A stretch of 64,000 bases of DNA. Origin: Muscardinus avellanarius (lineage: Eukaryota > Chordata > Mammalia > Rodentia > Gliridae). The position numbers and the translations under genes were made by a program. The stretch is from contig OY726566.1 of assembly GCA_963383645.1 (NCBI GenBank), positions 93,618,029 to 93,682,028 of the forward strand. Reading direction: 5' to 3'. Shown here one piece after another: positions 1 to 11,239 of this stretch; positions within the stretch are counted from its first letter, which is position 1; each line of letters opens with the position of its first letter. The notes beneath the pieces were generated by a model. It searched no databases. It worked only from the letters and a program-made list of their open reading frames with translations, and was not told the DNA's origin.

Positions 1-339
1 AGGAAAAGACAGGTTTAGATGTATGGATGGAGAAATGGAAGCAGGCTCACAAAAGCAAATATCAGCAAGAAGAATAAAGTAGCAAAATAGGCTCTGGGTT
101 TCACATTAGGGTTAACTGTTGGGTGATTATTATAAGCAAAATGCTTATGTTATTTGGACTGTTCTTTGGACTTTAGAGTGAGTTATTGATTCCCACTATC
201 CTTTAAGAAGTTATTATTACTTGATTTACCATGATTTTGGCTAGAAAGAAGAGTGGAAGTATTTCATGGGGGTAAATTGCTCCCTGAAATACAAGGACCA
301 TCGCCAGAGTCTAAGAATGCCCTTTGAATGACCAAAGTC

Positions 340-558
340 TTTTTTTTTTTTTTTCCCACGGTACTGGGGATGGAACCCAGGGCCATTCTACCTCTGAGCT
401 ACACCCCAGCCCTATTTTTTTAATTATATATTTTGAAACAGGGTCTCACTGAGTTGCAAAGGACCTTACTAAGTAGCCGAGGCTGTCCGCGGACTCCGAT
501 CTTCCTGTCTCAGCCTCCCGAATGCTGGAATTACAAGCGTGCGCCACCATGCCCAGCT
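340..558 (-). mobile_element. B1-dID dimeric SINE
   Basis: Read on the minus strand it has a B1-like left half (from 7SL RNA), an A-rich linker, an ID-like right half (tRNA-derived, with the ...ggttcaatccccagtacc-type end) and a poly-A tail, seen here as poly-T at 340-354. It is full length at about 200 bp. Such elements are moved by L1 enzymes and carry an internal RNA polymerase III promoter. It is the reference copy for the other SINE entries. Confidence 0.85.
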
Positions 559-2009
559 GCCCACAGTATTTTATTTCAAGTGTACAGCATTCCAGATTTT
601 TCTTCTGTCCATTTTCAAATGGTTCCATGAAGCTAGACTGCTCATAATTTCTGTAGCAGGCCACTGAGGGATTCTGGGGGGCCAACTTGGCACCAACGGT
701 TTTCAGAAGGAGAGAGATGTTCTCTGAGCTAAGCTTAACTTTGTAATTGCACAATTTAGCTCTTATGTTCCTGTCACCCAGAGTACCCAGTAGAAACGAT
801 GTCTGATTCATGTCTTTAATCATCTCTTACTCTGACAAAGATCTCTTCTGCCACACCCATTAACACTCAGTCTCGTGTGCTCAGCTCTATCTTACAAGTT
901 GTGCCCTCTCAGCTCCTTTCAGGGTGATTATTCCACCCAGTGAGTGGCTCAAGTAACTCAGCATTTCGGCGATCAGTGCAAAACCCAAGTGAACTGTAAC
1001 CAGTACTTCTGGTGTCTTTGCCCAAACAAAGCATCAGGTGAACGTGGCTTATTCTACTAACAACCAGCCCCACTCAGCCACACATTCCTGCTTTGTGGGT
1101 TCGGAGGAGAAATGCCCGTTGGTGTTTATAATTTGAGCAAAGCAGGGGCTTCTCTGATAATTGGTTACTTTGATTGCTCCATGCCAGTGTGACTCTGCAA
1201 AGGGAATAAGGGGCCGCTCTTTATTATGCTTTTGAGAAGTGAAGCAAATGAGTACTGCAGTGGAAGCAGATCCAAGTCTGGAGAAAATGCTGCCCTTTTG
1301 TCCAGCACTCATAGATACTCAGCAGGACAGGAAAACTCAAGAAGATTTTAGGTTTATTTCTTATTCCACATCCTGTTAACTGTCTGCTATGGTAAATGCC
1401 CTATTTTATTAAACTTAAGAAGCTATCAATGTAATGGACTAGAGAAAGTTTGCAGGAACTTATTTTTATAGGAGACTATCTTTTCAGAGGGTACAGTAGG
1501 ATTTTCATCCCTCTGAAAAATTTCATCTCACCCTGAACAAAGCCTGTGTGTTGGTAGCAGGGGTTTTTTTGCTGGTATATGTCTTATTTTCTGACTCTTG
1601 TCTTTCTCCCCAACACCAATAAAATTCTATCTGCCCTTCCACCCCTAGAATACCTGTATGTTGAGGATTTATTCTAACAGGCATGCTTTTGGTAGAAGGA
1701 AGTTGAACAAGATCATGCTTAGCATTCAATGTTTATGATCTAAGTTTACTCACTATTTCTTCCATTGGTCCCAATTTTAACCTTGTAGTAAAGGCACACG
1801 ATAATATCTCATTTTTTTTTGTATTATCTGCTGTTTGTAAGAATCCTAAGAAAAGGCTCTGGAATTTAAATGGATTTTCCTAAGAAAATTATTAGGGAAA
1901 AAATATAACCTACATAAAAATTCCTAGTTTTTATTCCAATTTTAACATTAACAGCTTTCTTTTATATTTTACCCTTTTGTTTTCAGGCTGTGTAGCTTTT
2001 ATACATTTT
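559..2009. other. Unique intronic sequence, no feature recognised
   Basis: There is no repeat I could identify, no splice-flanked coding segment, and only short chance reading frames on both strands. The region becomes AT-rich after about 1760. Confidence 0.5.
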
Positions 2010-2108
2010 ATTAAATTGATTTTTTACTAATACCTAAAAGCAAAAATTACATTTCTTTGGGGGATACGATGTAATATTTTGATACATGGATACATTGTGT
2101 AATGTTTA

Positions 2109-2334
2109 TTTTTTATTTTTTGTATTTTGGCAGTACTGGGGCTGGAACCCAGGGGCATTGTACCTCTGAACTACACCCCCAGCCCTATTTTTTGGTCCTT
2201 TTTAAATTTCGAAACAGGGTCTCACTGAGTTGTGAAGGGCCTCACTATGTAGCTGAGGCTGTCTGCGAACCGTGATCCTCCGGTCTCAGCCTTCCGAATG
2301 CTTGGGATTACAAGTGTGCTCCACCATGCCTGGC
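2109..2334 (-). mobile_element. B1-dID SINE inside L1
   Basis: Full-length dimer with a T-rich start (its A tail) and a B1 5' end near 2334. It is flanked by an imperfect 12-bp target-site duplication: gtgtaatgttta at 2097-2108 and ttgtaatattta at 2335-2346. Confidence 0.85.
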
Positions 2335-2726
2335 TTGTAATATTTACATCAAGTTACATGATTCTGTTTCTGCAAACATTTATTATTTTATAATGAAAAT
2401 ATTCAAAAATCCTTTCTTCTAGCTTTTTGAAATATACAATATATTATCATTATCCGAGTCACCCTTCTATGCAGTATCACCTGAGAACTTAGTTGTCCTG
2501 TCAAATATTAAATTAGTGCCTACTGCAACCTTTCTTCAGTTCTCCCTCCCCACACTCTCTCCAGCCTCTGGTGACCACATGGTATTCTCAAATGCTATGA
2601 GGTCATACTTTTCACAGTCCATATATGAGCGAGATTATATATTTGTCTTTTTGTGCCTGGCTTATTTCACTCAGCTCAGTGATCTACAGCTCCATATTCA
2701 TTGTTGTATGTCTTGGTCAATATTCC

Positions 2727-3061
2727 CACTGCTGTAATCCATAACAACTGACCACACAATTTAGAGGAAGGTAGACTTATTTGCTCATAGTTTTTGGAGA
2801 TTTCAGGGTTCAGTCCATGTTAGGCCAGATCTGCAGGAGCTCAGGGCATGGTAGCGGGAAGCAGAGCAAGGGGGAAAGCAAGGCTCTGCTCTCACATAAG
2901 CAGGCCAGAAGCAGAGAGAAAGCAGGGAAAAGAGAGGCCATATATAACCCCTGAGGCCACACCCCCAGGACCCGTCCTTAGTGATAAAGTCCCACTTCCA
3001 CCATTGCTCCCTTGTTTCTGTGAGTGATAGGGGGACACTCTAAATTCAAACCCTTCCATTG
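2727..3061 (-). mobile_element. MaLR-type LTR (MLT/ORR relative)
   Basis: On the minus strand it starts like MaLR LTRs (...gtttgaatttagagtgtcccc), has the central pyrimidine-rich ctctctgcttctggcc block, and ends with the aactatgagcaaataag and ttgttatggattacagcag type 3' end. No internal retroviral sequence adjoins it, so it is a solo LTR. It interrupts the surrounding L1. Confidence 0.65.
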
Positions 3062-3454
3062 CAGGTGGAGGATTTCATTGTTTCTTATACCTAAACAATA
3101 TCCCATTTTATATATGTATCACATTTTCTTTATCTATTCATTAGTTGATAGACACTTAAGTTTTTGTACATTTCTTGACTGTCATGTTGCAGGAAACATG
3201 GGAGTGCAGATGTCTCTTCAACTTATTTATTTCATTTCCTTTGGATAGGTACTCAGGGGCTAGATTGTGGGTCATATGGTAGCTCTACTTTTAAATTTTT
3301 GAAGAACTTCTATACCATTTTCCATAATGGCTGCACTAATTCTCATTCCCACCAATAGTGTGCAGGATGGCTTCCTCTTCGTCACCTGCTTGCCAGCACT
3401 TCCCACCTTTCATCTTTGCAATAATGGCCATTCTTTATGTTTTCTCCTATTTCT

Positions 3455-3550
3455 TTTTTTCTATACTTCTTTTGATGCATTGCAATCAGTCATACATCCT
3501 AGTGAGATTCTAAGTGATACATCCAAGCATGCACACAGGTCCATTCTTTG
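3455..3550 (-). mobile_element. Short L1 3'-end fragment
   Basis: Resembles the antisense tail of the L1 family seen at 19990-20310 (catacatcctagtgagattc versus catggtagtgagattcctag). Boundaries are uncertain. Confidence 0.35.
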
Positions 3551-3744
3551 TCTGCTCACTCAGTTTCCATTGCTAAAGTTTTCCTGAGCCTATGTGCACA
3601 GATAATAAAACATAATAAGAAATTATATGCTAGTCTTTTTCAGTCTGAGCAACCACAATTTCCTCTAACCTCCAGAGCAGATAATTTTATCCTGGGATCG
3701 TTGTGGGAATTGCAGTATTACTTGTAACGTTTTTCATATACTTT

Positions 3745-3912
3745 TTTCCTAAAGCAAAATTTTTGCTAAGAATCTTAGAAATCATCTGGTCCAACTCAGT
3801 TATTCTGCACATGAAGAAATTAAGGCCTCGGGATGGTCACACTGCGTGTCTGTGCTGACCTAGGACAAAAGCAAGTCTTCAAGTCTCAGTTCAATTTCCT
3901 CTCTGCTACATC
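3745..3912 (-). mobile_element. MIR-type ancient SINE, degraded
   Basis: It contains a diverged version of the antisense MIR core (tctggtccaactca ... aagaaattaaggcctcgg ... gtcacac). Assignment to a MIR subfamily is not possible by eye. Confidence 0.4.
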
Positions 3913-4254
3913 ATTGTCTTACGGAACCAGCATTAGAACCACTAGCTGATGCGTTCACGTCACTTTCCCATTAAACCCTTCCAGGAGGGTGGTCATATTT
4001 TACTTGAACTGAAGTGCTCTAATGTCTGCAGTTCACTGGTGATCATTTCTGACCATGATTTTCTTTTGCCTTGTCAGAATTTCTATGCCTTAAGCATGTA
4101 GAATTATTCCTTATATCTCTTTTGAGTTTTGTGTGGCTTATAGTGAAGCATTTCTCTAATTTGTCACCCTCTATTTTTGTGTTAAAAGTATTTTGTAAGT
4201 TAGAAACTGTGTCTATCTTATTATGCTATGTAATGTATTTTAGATACTGCACTG

Positions 4255-4365
4255 TCATATACTGTAGCCACTAGCCTTGGGTGGCTATTTAAATTTAAAT
4301 TTATTTAAACTTATATTTATTTAATTAAATTTACAAATCAGTGCATCTATCACAATAGCCACCTT
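4255..4365. mobile_element. Old DNA-transposon-like fragment
   Basis: Its pattern (tgtagccactagccttgggtggctatttaaatttaaattta ... caatagccacc, split here by dots) resembles a eutherian short DNA-transposon repeat with inverted ends. I cannot name the family confidently. Confidence 0.35.
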
Positions 4366-4371
4366 TCTTTT

Positions 4372-4611
4372 CTTCTTTCTTTCTTTCCTTCTTTTTTTTT
4401 TTAATTTTTTGCAGTATTGGGAATGGAACACAGGGGCATTCTACCTCCAAGCTATACCCCCAGCCCTATTTTTTATTTTTTTATTTATTTGAAGCAGGAT
4501 CTCACTGAGTTGCAGAAGGCCTCATTAAGTAGCTGAAGCTGGCCATGAACTGTAATCCTCCTATCTCAGCCCCCAGAATGCTGGGATTACAAGTGTGCAG
4601 CATCATGCCAG
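4372..4611 (-). mobile_element. B1-dID SINE
   Basis: Dimeric copy beginning with a TTTC/TTCC-expanded tail (4372-4410), then the ID half (gtattgggaatggaacac) and the B1 half ending near catgccagc. It abuts a second copy directly downstream. Confidence 0.8.
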
Positions 4612-4612
4612 C

Positions 4613-4803
4613 TTCCTTCATTCCTTTCTTTTCTTTTCTTTCTTTTCTCTTTTTAATATGGTACTGGGGTTGAACCCAAAGGTGTTCTACCACTGAGCTA
4701 CATCTCAAGTCCTCTTTATTTTTTATTCCAAGACAGGGTCTTGCTAAGTTGCTCAGGCTGGCCTCAAACCTGCAATCCTTGTTTCTCAGCCTCCACGTCC
4801 TGC
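4613..4803 (-). mobile_element. B1-dID SINE, 5' truncated
   Basis: A TTTCT-rich tail leads into an ID half and a partial B1 half that stops near 4803, about 30-40 bp short of the B1 start. It lies head to tail with the copy at 4372-4611. Confidence 0.75.
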
Positions 4804-4983
4804 ATACTACTAACTTTTCAGATGTATACGAGACAGCACACATATATATCATTGTCGTTGTTTGTCAGGGGCAGAATATCATAGTTCTGATTTAAAATGC
4901 TGGTACTGTGAAGACTGTAGGGACTCTTGGAGATGGACTAAAAGCATTTTTAGATGGCCATGAGCTTTGGGGACAGAGTGGAA

Positions 4984-5314
4984 TGTTATAGTTTTGATTG
5001 AAAATGTCTCCTGTAGCTCAAGTGTTAAGCAGTGCAAACATGTTTAGAGGCAGGACATGGCTGGAGGACGCAGATCCCTGGGCACACATGGCCTGGGGGA
5101 CCATAACTATCCACCCCACCCCCACTTCCTCCACCATTGAGTTGAGCATAGCTTTTCCTCCTCTGCTGTGCACTAAGCCCTGCTGCCGTGGGTCCTGTGT
5201 TGGAGTCGCTGACTATGGAATGACCTCTGAAATGGTGAGCCCTGAATAAGCCTTTCTTCCTCTCTAAGTTGCATTTACCAGGTGTTTGGGTCACAGCAAC
5301 AAAAAAGGCCAATT
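4984..5314 (+). mobile_element. MaLR-type solo LTR
   Basis: Starts TGTTATAGTTTTGATTGAAA and ends with a ggtgtttgggtcacagcaac block, both typical of MaLR LTRs. An AATAAG-type poly-A signal lies near 5246. Opposite orientation to the MaLR LTR at 2727-3061. Confidence 0.6.
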
Positions 5315-5344
5315 AAAAAAGCAGGGGTGTATTCATTTTGAGTC

Positions 5345-5435
5345 ACCCTCCCCCATGCCATTTTGGCATGGGGCTGTATTTCTATTTTTTGTATTTCTAT
5401 CGTTTTAATAAACTTCTTTAAGTCTTCAGGGAAAA
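5345..5435 (+). repeat. LTR-like repeat shared with 18510-18600
   Basis: About 65 bp (gcatggggctgt..., ttgtatttctatcgtttt, AATAAA, ...gtcttcag) is visibly similar to 18538-18599. The AATAAA (5408) suggests an LTR R-region remnant. The family is not identified. Confidence 0.4.
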
Positions 5436-5929
5436 AAAAGCAGCATAGTATTTCTTAAATTTATTTTTCAGTGAAACTCTCTTAGCCCAGAGAATCTCAC
5501 AGGATGTTTCCCTCCTGTGAAACAACTGAGCTACACAGTCCAGTGCTGTCTTGGCATAATTTGTCCATCATCTTTCATTCCTCCCAAAACTAACGGCACA
5601 GATGTTCCAATGTTGCATAAGCTTAATTCCATATTACCGACAAATTGCACATCAGATGACGTCTCTTGCAATTTCGTTATTTGATTTGTTTAGTTATTTT
5701 AAGAAATGTTCAAGTTAACCTACATAAAATGGCAATGATTTTCCTTTCTATTTGCTTTATACTTGGCTGCTATATTGACCCTTTTTCAGTAACTGAATTT
5801 TTCTCACAATTCTCAAAGACTCTGCTCTAGTATCCTAATACCACATCTCAATTCATAGAAGATTGCCAGTATATCTATCGTGGGTCTCCTAGGAGTGGCC
5901 TTTTTTAAAATAAAAATTGATTTCACAAT

Positions 5930-6545
5930 ATTTTTAGATTTAGAGTAAGTGGAAAAGAAAATAAAGTAAAAGAATAATGTAAAGAGAATTCCTTCATGCC
6001 TCACTCCCAGTTTTCCCCATAGTTGGCATCTTATATTAGTAGAGTACATTTGTCATAGCCAATAAACTAGTATTGATACATTATTATTAACGGAAGTCTA
6101 TACTTTGTTTAAACCACCTTGGTTTTTGTCTAATATCCTTTTCCTGTTAGAGGAGCCTATGTGGGATATCACAATACATTTAGCTGTCGCATGTCCTTGG
6201 GCTCATACAGACTGGGATAGTTTCCTAGACTTCCTTATTTGTGATGACTTTAGTTTAGAGGAATGATGCTGGTTTGGGTATTTGTTGCAAGTCCTTCAAT
6301 GTGGTTCTCTCCGATGTTTTTTTCATGATTAGACATCAGACATTAGGCTTAGGAGTTTTAGAAAGGAAAACTTCCAGGTAAAGTGCCATTCTCATCACAT
6401 CAAGGGCATATTTTTTCAATGTAGCTCATCACTGATAATGTTCTGGGGTTGATTTTTGTGCCTCAAATTTATTTAGTCCTAGATAGTTCCTTCTGAATTC
6501 TAGGTCAGCTCTCTGCTTTCCCACCACAAACTGCTTTTGTGTTTT
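5930..6545 (-). mobile_element. Old L1M-type 3' region
   Basis: Plus-strand landmarks match a widely shared antisense old-L1 consensus: gaagtctatactttgtt, tttcttgatgactttag-like and aaagtgccattctcatcaca. It is strongly diverged and has no coding capacity. Confidence 0.5.
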
Positions 6546-6863
6546 TATCTTTCTAGTGGCTATTTTGTTAACATAATGAGTGCATGTATTATAGACCTCA
6601 TGTTGGACAAGTTGAATACCTGCAAAAAAAAAAATGATTACCTACTTTAAATGAATATGAGATTTATATAGATTATAATCATGTGGATCTGATGGGCTTT
6701 GTGTAGGAAGAGCTATTTTTCTACCCTGAGCCACTTTATTAAGGCCTACAGCTTATTTTTTAGTTGCCACATGTGCTAAACAACCTTGGGTAAATATATA
6801 CCATTATATCACTTTTAAAACAATTATGTTGTGATGTCTTCACTAAAAATAGTTTTATTTTCA

Positions 6864-6866
<3 letters not shown>

Positions 6867-6894
<28 letters not shown>
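6867..6894. repeat. (AT)n microsatellite
   Basis: An uninterrupted run of about 14 AT units lies directly beside the A tail side of the adjacent minus-strand SINE. Confidence 0.9.
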
Positions 6895-6895
<1 letters not shown>

Positions 6896-6900
<5 letters not shown>

Positions 6901-7036
6901 TTTTATTAGGGATTGAACTCAGAGGCCTTCTAGCTCAAAGCTACATCTCCAGCCTTTTTATTTTTATTTTGTTTTGAAATAGGATCTCAGTAAGTTGCTG
7001 ATGCTGGCCTTGAACTTGTGATCCTCCTGTCTCAGT
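6896..7036 (-). mobile_element. B1-dID SINE, 5' truncated
   Basis: ID half plus the inner part of the B1 half, up to gtgatcctcctgtctcag. The outer B1 part is missing. Confidence 0.7.
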
Positions 7037-7037
7037 T

Positions 7038-7365
7038 GGGTGGTTCTCAACATTGGCTAATTTTAGAATCACCCATGACTGGGGATGCACACTTGTAATC
7101 CCAGTACTTGGGAGTGTGAGACAGGAGGATCGCAGGTTTGTGGCCAGCCTCAGCTACTTAGTGAGGGCCTCCGCAACTTAGTGAGATCCTGTTTTAAAAT
7201 AATAAAAAAAAAATAGGGCTGAGGGTGTAGCTCAAGGGTAGAATGGCCCCTGGGTTCAACCCCCAGTACCGCTAAAAAAAAAAAAAAAAAAAATAGAATC
7301 ACTTATGCTTTTCAACATTTCTTCAGGTGATTTCACTAGCCAGGTTTGGAAACCACTCATGTAGA
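7038..7365. mobile_element. MER5A-like DNA transposon, split by a SINE
   Basis: The left part (ggtggttctcaacattgg, 7039-7072) and right part (caggtgatttcact ... tggaaaccactc, 7303-7356) match the two ends of a short MER5A-type hAT element. That element has inverted ends and a central bcagaatcacctg motif. The SINE at 7073-7293 sits between them. Confidence 0.5.
7073..7293 (+). mobile_element. B1-dID SINE with 9-bp duplication
   Basis: Full dimer with a pure A tail (7274-7293). The 9-bp target duplication tagaatcac flanks it exactly at 7064-7072 and 7294-7302. Confidence 0.85.
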
Positions 7366-7399
7366 CCCCCTAAGTATATCTTTTTTTTTTTTTTCACGT

Positions 7400-9185
7400 T
7401 CTGTAGCCTTTATATTTGGGGAATGCTTTGCAGTTATTTTGCCAGTTCTTCTATTCTCAGAAACATGAGGTTGACATGATTTTCCATTTTATGGACAAGA
7501 ACACCAGGCACCATGATACTGTACTTTATATCTGTGCCAGATTTGGCACAGTAATCCACTTCTGCTTAACAGTTGCTTATTAGCCCATCTGAACATGAAT
7601 CCAGTATAAAATAAAAACATTCCTCTTACTCCTTTCAAGCTAGCTAAATGAGAAGGAACAAGGCATCGGTGTTTCTCTGAACTCAAAAGGCTACAATTGC
7701 CAAGCCTATCAAATGAAGATGGAAATGTTTACCAGTCAACTATATCATTGAAAATAAGGATGGAAAAGGTCTGGGTATCCAGCCACCCATCTCCCATGGA
7801 CATGGCGGTGTGGCACAGCAGGATGTTTTCATGCAAAGCCAATTATGATTTTAACTTTTTTTTTTTTTTAAGAATTTGAATTCTCCCATGCTAGAGCTCA
7901 CGGTCTTGGACTTTTTGTGCCTTGATGGTAAATGTAAAATAAAATGCAAGTCTTCCAGCTGTTTGGATTTTGTTTTCCTGTCTTGGCACAAATGAGAATA
8001 AAATTTCCCAATCCGAGATGTCATGGGAAACTGTCCTTTTCCAGCTTTTGTCAAACCATTTAGCCAGAGTTTTTTCTTGTCATAATTTCATCTGATTATT
8101 TTTAATTAGAACCCTCTGTGTGTTTAATTCCTCTTTCGCTCCGCTATTTACAAGTTTCAAATATTTGTAGGCTCTTATCAGGCAGCTCCTTGTCGGCGCT
8201 GCTTAGCCTGCCTCTGCATGTTCAGTTGTGCTAATCATCTTTCTGCACTTAGCCCCTTCACTGCCCACTGTCAGGTTTCAGTCTCAGTAGCTGTCATTTT
8301 CTTAAGCTCTCATTTTATGACTCCATTTCTATATTCTTCTCAATATATGACACTTTCCAAATTCATTGCCATCGGTTAATTTCACGATCATGCTGTTTAC
8401 TAAGAAAATTAAATTACCGTAGGTATTATATTTTGTTCACGAGCCTCCCACCTGCTGTCCAACTCAGAAATTTGTTTTGGTCTTCTCTAATTGACACTTA
8501 CTTGTACTTCTGTCTGAGCCTTTCTCTCTTGGTAAAATAATGTCCAAATGTATCTCTAGGTTATATTCAATTTCACAGCTAATCATGTTTTATGGGAACA
8601 AAAAGACCAACTGATCATTTTATGATGATTCCGTTATGTTCACTTTCAGTCTTAATTGTACTCTGTTGATATTTATAAACTCATCAAAATGTTCTCATAA
8701 TGAAGAAAGAATCATGCAGAAGCTGCTGTGCTCAGGGTGTTCACCTGATTGTTCTTAGGACTCTTCTGAAAACGGCGTGGTTGTTACTGATGGCAACGCT
8801 GCTTTTTCTTATGTTTCATAAGGAATACCACCTGGACCCCCTTTTCTCCTTCTCCACAGTTAACATGCTGCACATGCTTATCATCCAAGCCTCAGAATGA
8901 CCCCACTGGGTTTTCCTATGTTCCTTTGCTGTGAGCACATTTTAAACACTGGTGCACAAGGGATACTCCCCCTTTCAAACACTCCCACCCTATTGTTTTT
9001 TCTCCCTCCTCATTGGCTGCCCTCCCATGGCTCCCAATCCTGGTTGTTTTTTCTCGCCTCTTGCATTTATGTTCTTTTAACGTATAGAATCGTTTCCATT
9101 CATCTTTCTTGGTCTAGGAGGCCTATAGCACATATTTGACTTTGAAGTCAGCCACAGTTGAAGATAACTCAAGAAAATTATTGTA
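7400..9185. other. Unique intronic sequence
   Basis: Apart from poly-T runs at 7380-7394 and 7857-7870 I recognise no repeat or gene. Chance reading frames reach 80 codons only. Confidence 0.5.
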
Positions 9186-9187
9186 TC

Positions 9188-9345
9188 ACCATTGGGAAAT
9201 TATTTAGCCTTTCTGAGCTAAATGGGTTTCCTCGCCTATTAAATAGAAATAATGGTATATATTTATTTGGTGGTGGAAGCTATTAAATGAGATGAACTTG
9301 GAGTTCTTAACAGTTTCTGACACACAGCAAGTACTCAGTAATGGA
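9188..9345 (+). mobile_element. MIR ancient SINE
   Basis: Sense MIR order is clear: a ttatttagcctttctgagct core, a tattaaatgagatgaacttgg segment and an acagcaagtactcagtaatgg 3' end. Confidence 0.7.
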
Positions 9346-10119
9346 TTCCTGGGCTTCTGACTGTGAATCATAATGCTGGAGTTCTCTCATTCCTTATGCT
9401 TGTACCTCCACTTACCACTTCAGACTTTGCTTTTATCTCATGTTGTACGGTAGCTTTTAAAACCCTGCTGGTATCTGTGCTTCTGAACCATTGCTAGTAA
9501 GTCATGGCTCTCACTCCACCAGTTTCCACATGTGTCTAGGAATGCCAGAGAATGGCCTTGTCTCTGAGAGTTCACATGTAAATATCTGAGATGCCAGGGT
9601 ACCTTTCTGATCCTCCAAACTAGGAAGAGAAGGCTCAACTATTACTGAAAAACATATCAGATCCAAACCCAGTGCCCTTCTGTTGATCACCTGGTCATCT
9701 GCAGAGTTCGTTGTCCTCTGCCAGGTCCTGATCTGAAACAGCACCTCCCCTACACTGCAGGGAGGTGATTATCAATTGCAGGGCTAGAAGCTAGTCCTGT
9801 GGGCCTTCCAATGTAATTACACAGTTCTAGGAATCTGCCCATAAAGAATTATGTGACTATTTCTTTGAAAGTGCTGACATTTTGATCCATAAGGGAAATA
9901 TCTTATTAAAATATGATAATATCATGGATGCTTAAGTGTGGTGTCTGGGAACTTCCAGCTGAATGATTGTATCAGCAAACAAACCTATAAAATGTAAGCA
10001 GGAAGAATAAATATAAATTAAAATCTCTGGGAAAGAGAGAGGGCAGAAGAAATTGGACAGCAAAAGAGGCTCTAAGATGGCATGCTGAAATTGCTGAAAA
10101 GATGGTAGAAATACACATT

Positions 10120-10292
10120 TGCAACCAGGCATGGTGGTGCATGCTTATAATCCTAGTGCTTGGGAGGGTGAGACAAGAAGATTGCAGGTTCAAGACTAGC
10201 CTCAACAATTTGGTGAAACTTTGTTTCAAAATAAATAAAATAGGGCTGGAAGTAGAATGCCCCTGGTTTCAATCCCCAGTACCCCAAAGAAA
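10120..10292 (+). mobile_element. B1-dID SINE
   Basis: Starts at aaccaggcatggtggtgcat and ends in the ID half ...tcaatccccagtacccc. The A tail has turned into the purine tract that follows. Confidence 0.8.
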
Positions 10293-10411
10293 AAAAAAGG
10301 AGAGAAAGGGAAGGAGGACAACTGGTAGGGAGGAAGGATGGAGGGAGGGAGGGAGGGAGGAAGGGAGAGAGGAAGGAAGGAAGAAAAGAAAAGAAAAAAG
10401 AGAAAGGCACA
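10293..10411 (+). repeat. Purine tract grown from a SINE tail
   Basis: A, GA, GGAA and GGGA units follow the SINE with no pyrimidine run, including four or more GGGA units near 10340-10360. Confidence 0.85.
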
Positions 10412-11059
10412 ATTGTCTGAGCCTAAGCTGGCACCCTGCATAGCACTTAGGAGAAATAACTACTATAGCATCATGACTTAAACAAGAACTTGGAGGGACA
10501 GCTTTGGCTCCCGAGTAGAAAGGTGTCTTTATAGTGAGGGGCAGGGAACGAGTCTACCTGAAGACACTGACTGTACTATTAAATCTAAGCTCTTATCTAG
10601 AAAGGCAATAATCAGGGGCTTCAAAGCTTGAGATAAGTCCATGGACTGGACTGTGTGAAATCATGACTTGATAAACTCCTCACTAGAGAAAGAGTATGTC
10701 CATTAATTGTTTCATCCTTAAAATGGGCTTCATGTGTGTCACCAAATGCACTGGGTGAGAAGAGATGCATCCCAACGGGGAGACTAGAAAGAGGGCAGGG
10801 TGCTGGCTGATTTCACGGACAAAATCTCCGTCACTTGGTGGGATTAAATTTAGAAAAGTGTCCCGAATGCAAACTGGATACGCTTCTTCTGTACTTATTC
10901 ATCAATAGTGCATAAGGACTTTTTGAGACTGCCAGCCCCAGGAAAGAATAGCAAAGGGGCATATCTGTGAACGCCCCAGCCTGTCACCGTCCCAGAGGAC
11001 ACCATGAGGATGATAATGGCCCTCAACAGTTAGATTCCATTTCATACTTTCAAGGACCT

Positions 11060-11222
11060 TTGCAACCATTAATTCTTAATCACTTATCCCTGGCTCAAGC
11101 GGGACTTGGCAGGCCTGCCCGTATTCTCCCCTTTTTACAAAGCACAGCTATGAAAGACAGAAGTCTGACCATTTGCCCAAGGTCACAAAGAGTCAGTCAC
11201 AAAATCTAAACTCCCTCTGACT
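11060..11222 (-). mobile_element. MIR ancient SINE, degraded
   Basis: Antisense MIR landmarks: taattcttaatcact, cctttttacaaagcacagc, gaccatttgcccaaggtcac. Confidence 0.5.
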
Positions 11223-11239
11223 GTTCACAGAGTGCAGAC

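Larger units (their letters stand above)
2010..3430 (-). mobile_element. Old L1 3' region, split by a SINE and a MaLR LTR
   Basis: The plus strand reads as the complement of the L1 3'UTR and the end of ORF2. Recognisable blocks are tgtgcctggcttatttcac near 2655, the block around 3110-3200 and the Tyr/Pro-rich part near 3330-3380. It is interrupted at 2109-2334 by a SINE and at about 2727-3061 by an LTR, so it is older than both. Minus-strand reading frames are short, consistent with decay. Confidence 0.75.

Noticed and set aside
10102..10443. Lys/Arg/Glu-rich frame of 113 codons and its Pro/Ser/Phe-rich complement
   Set aside because: Both come from a SINE and its GGAA-type tail.
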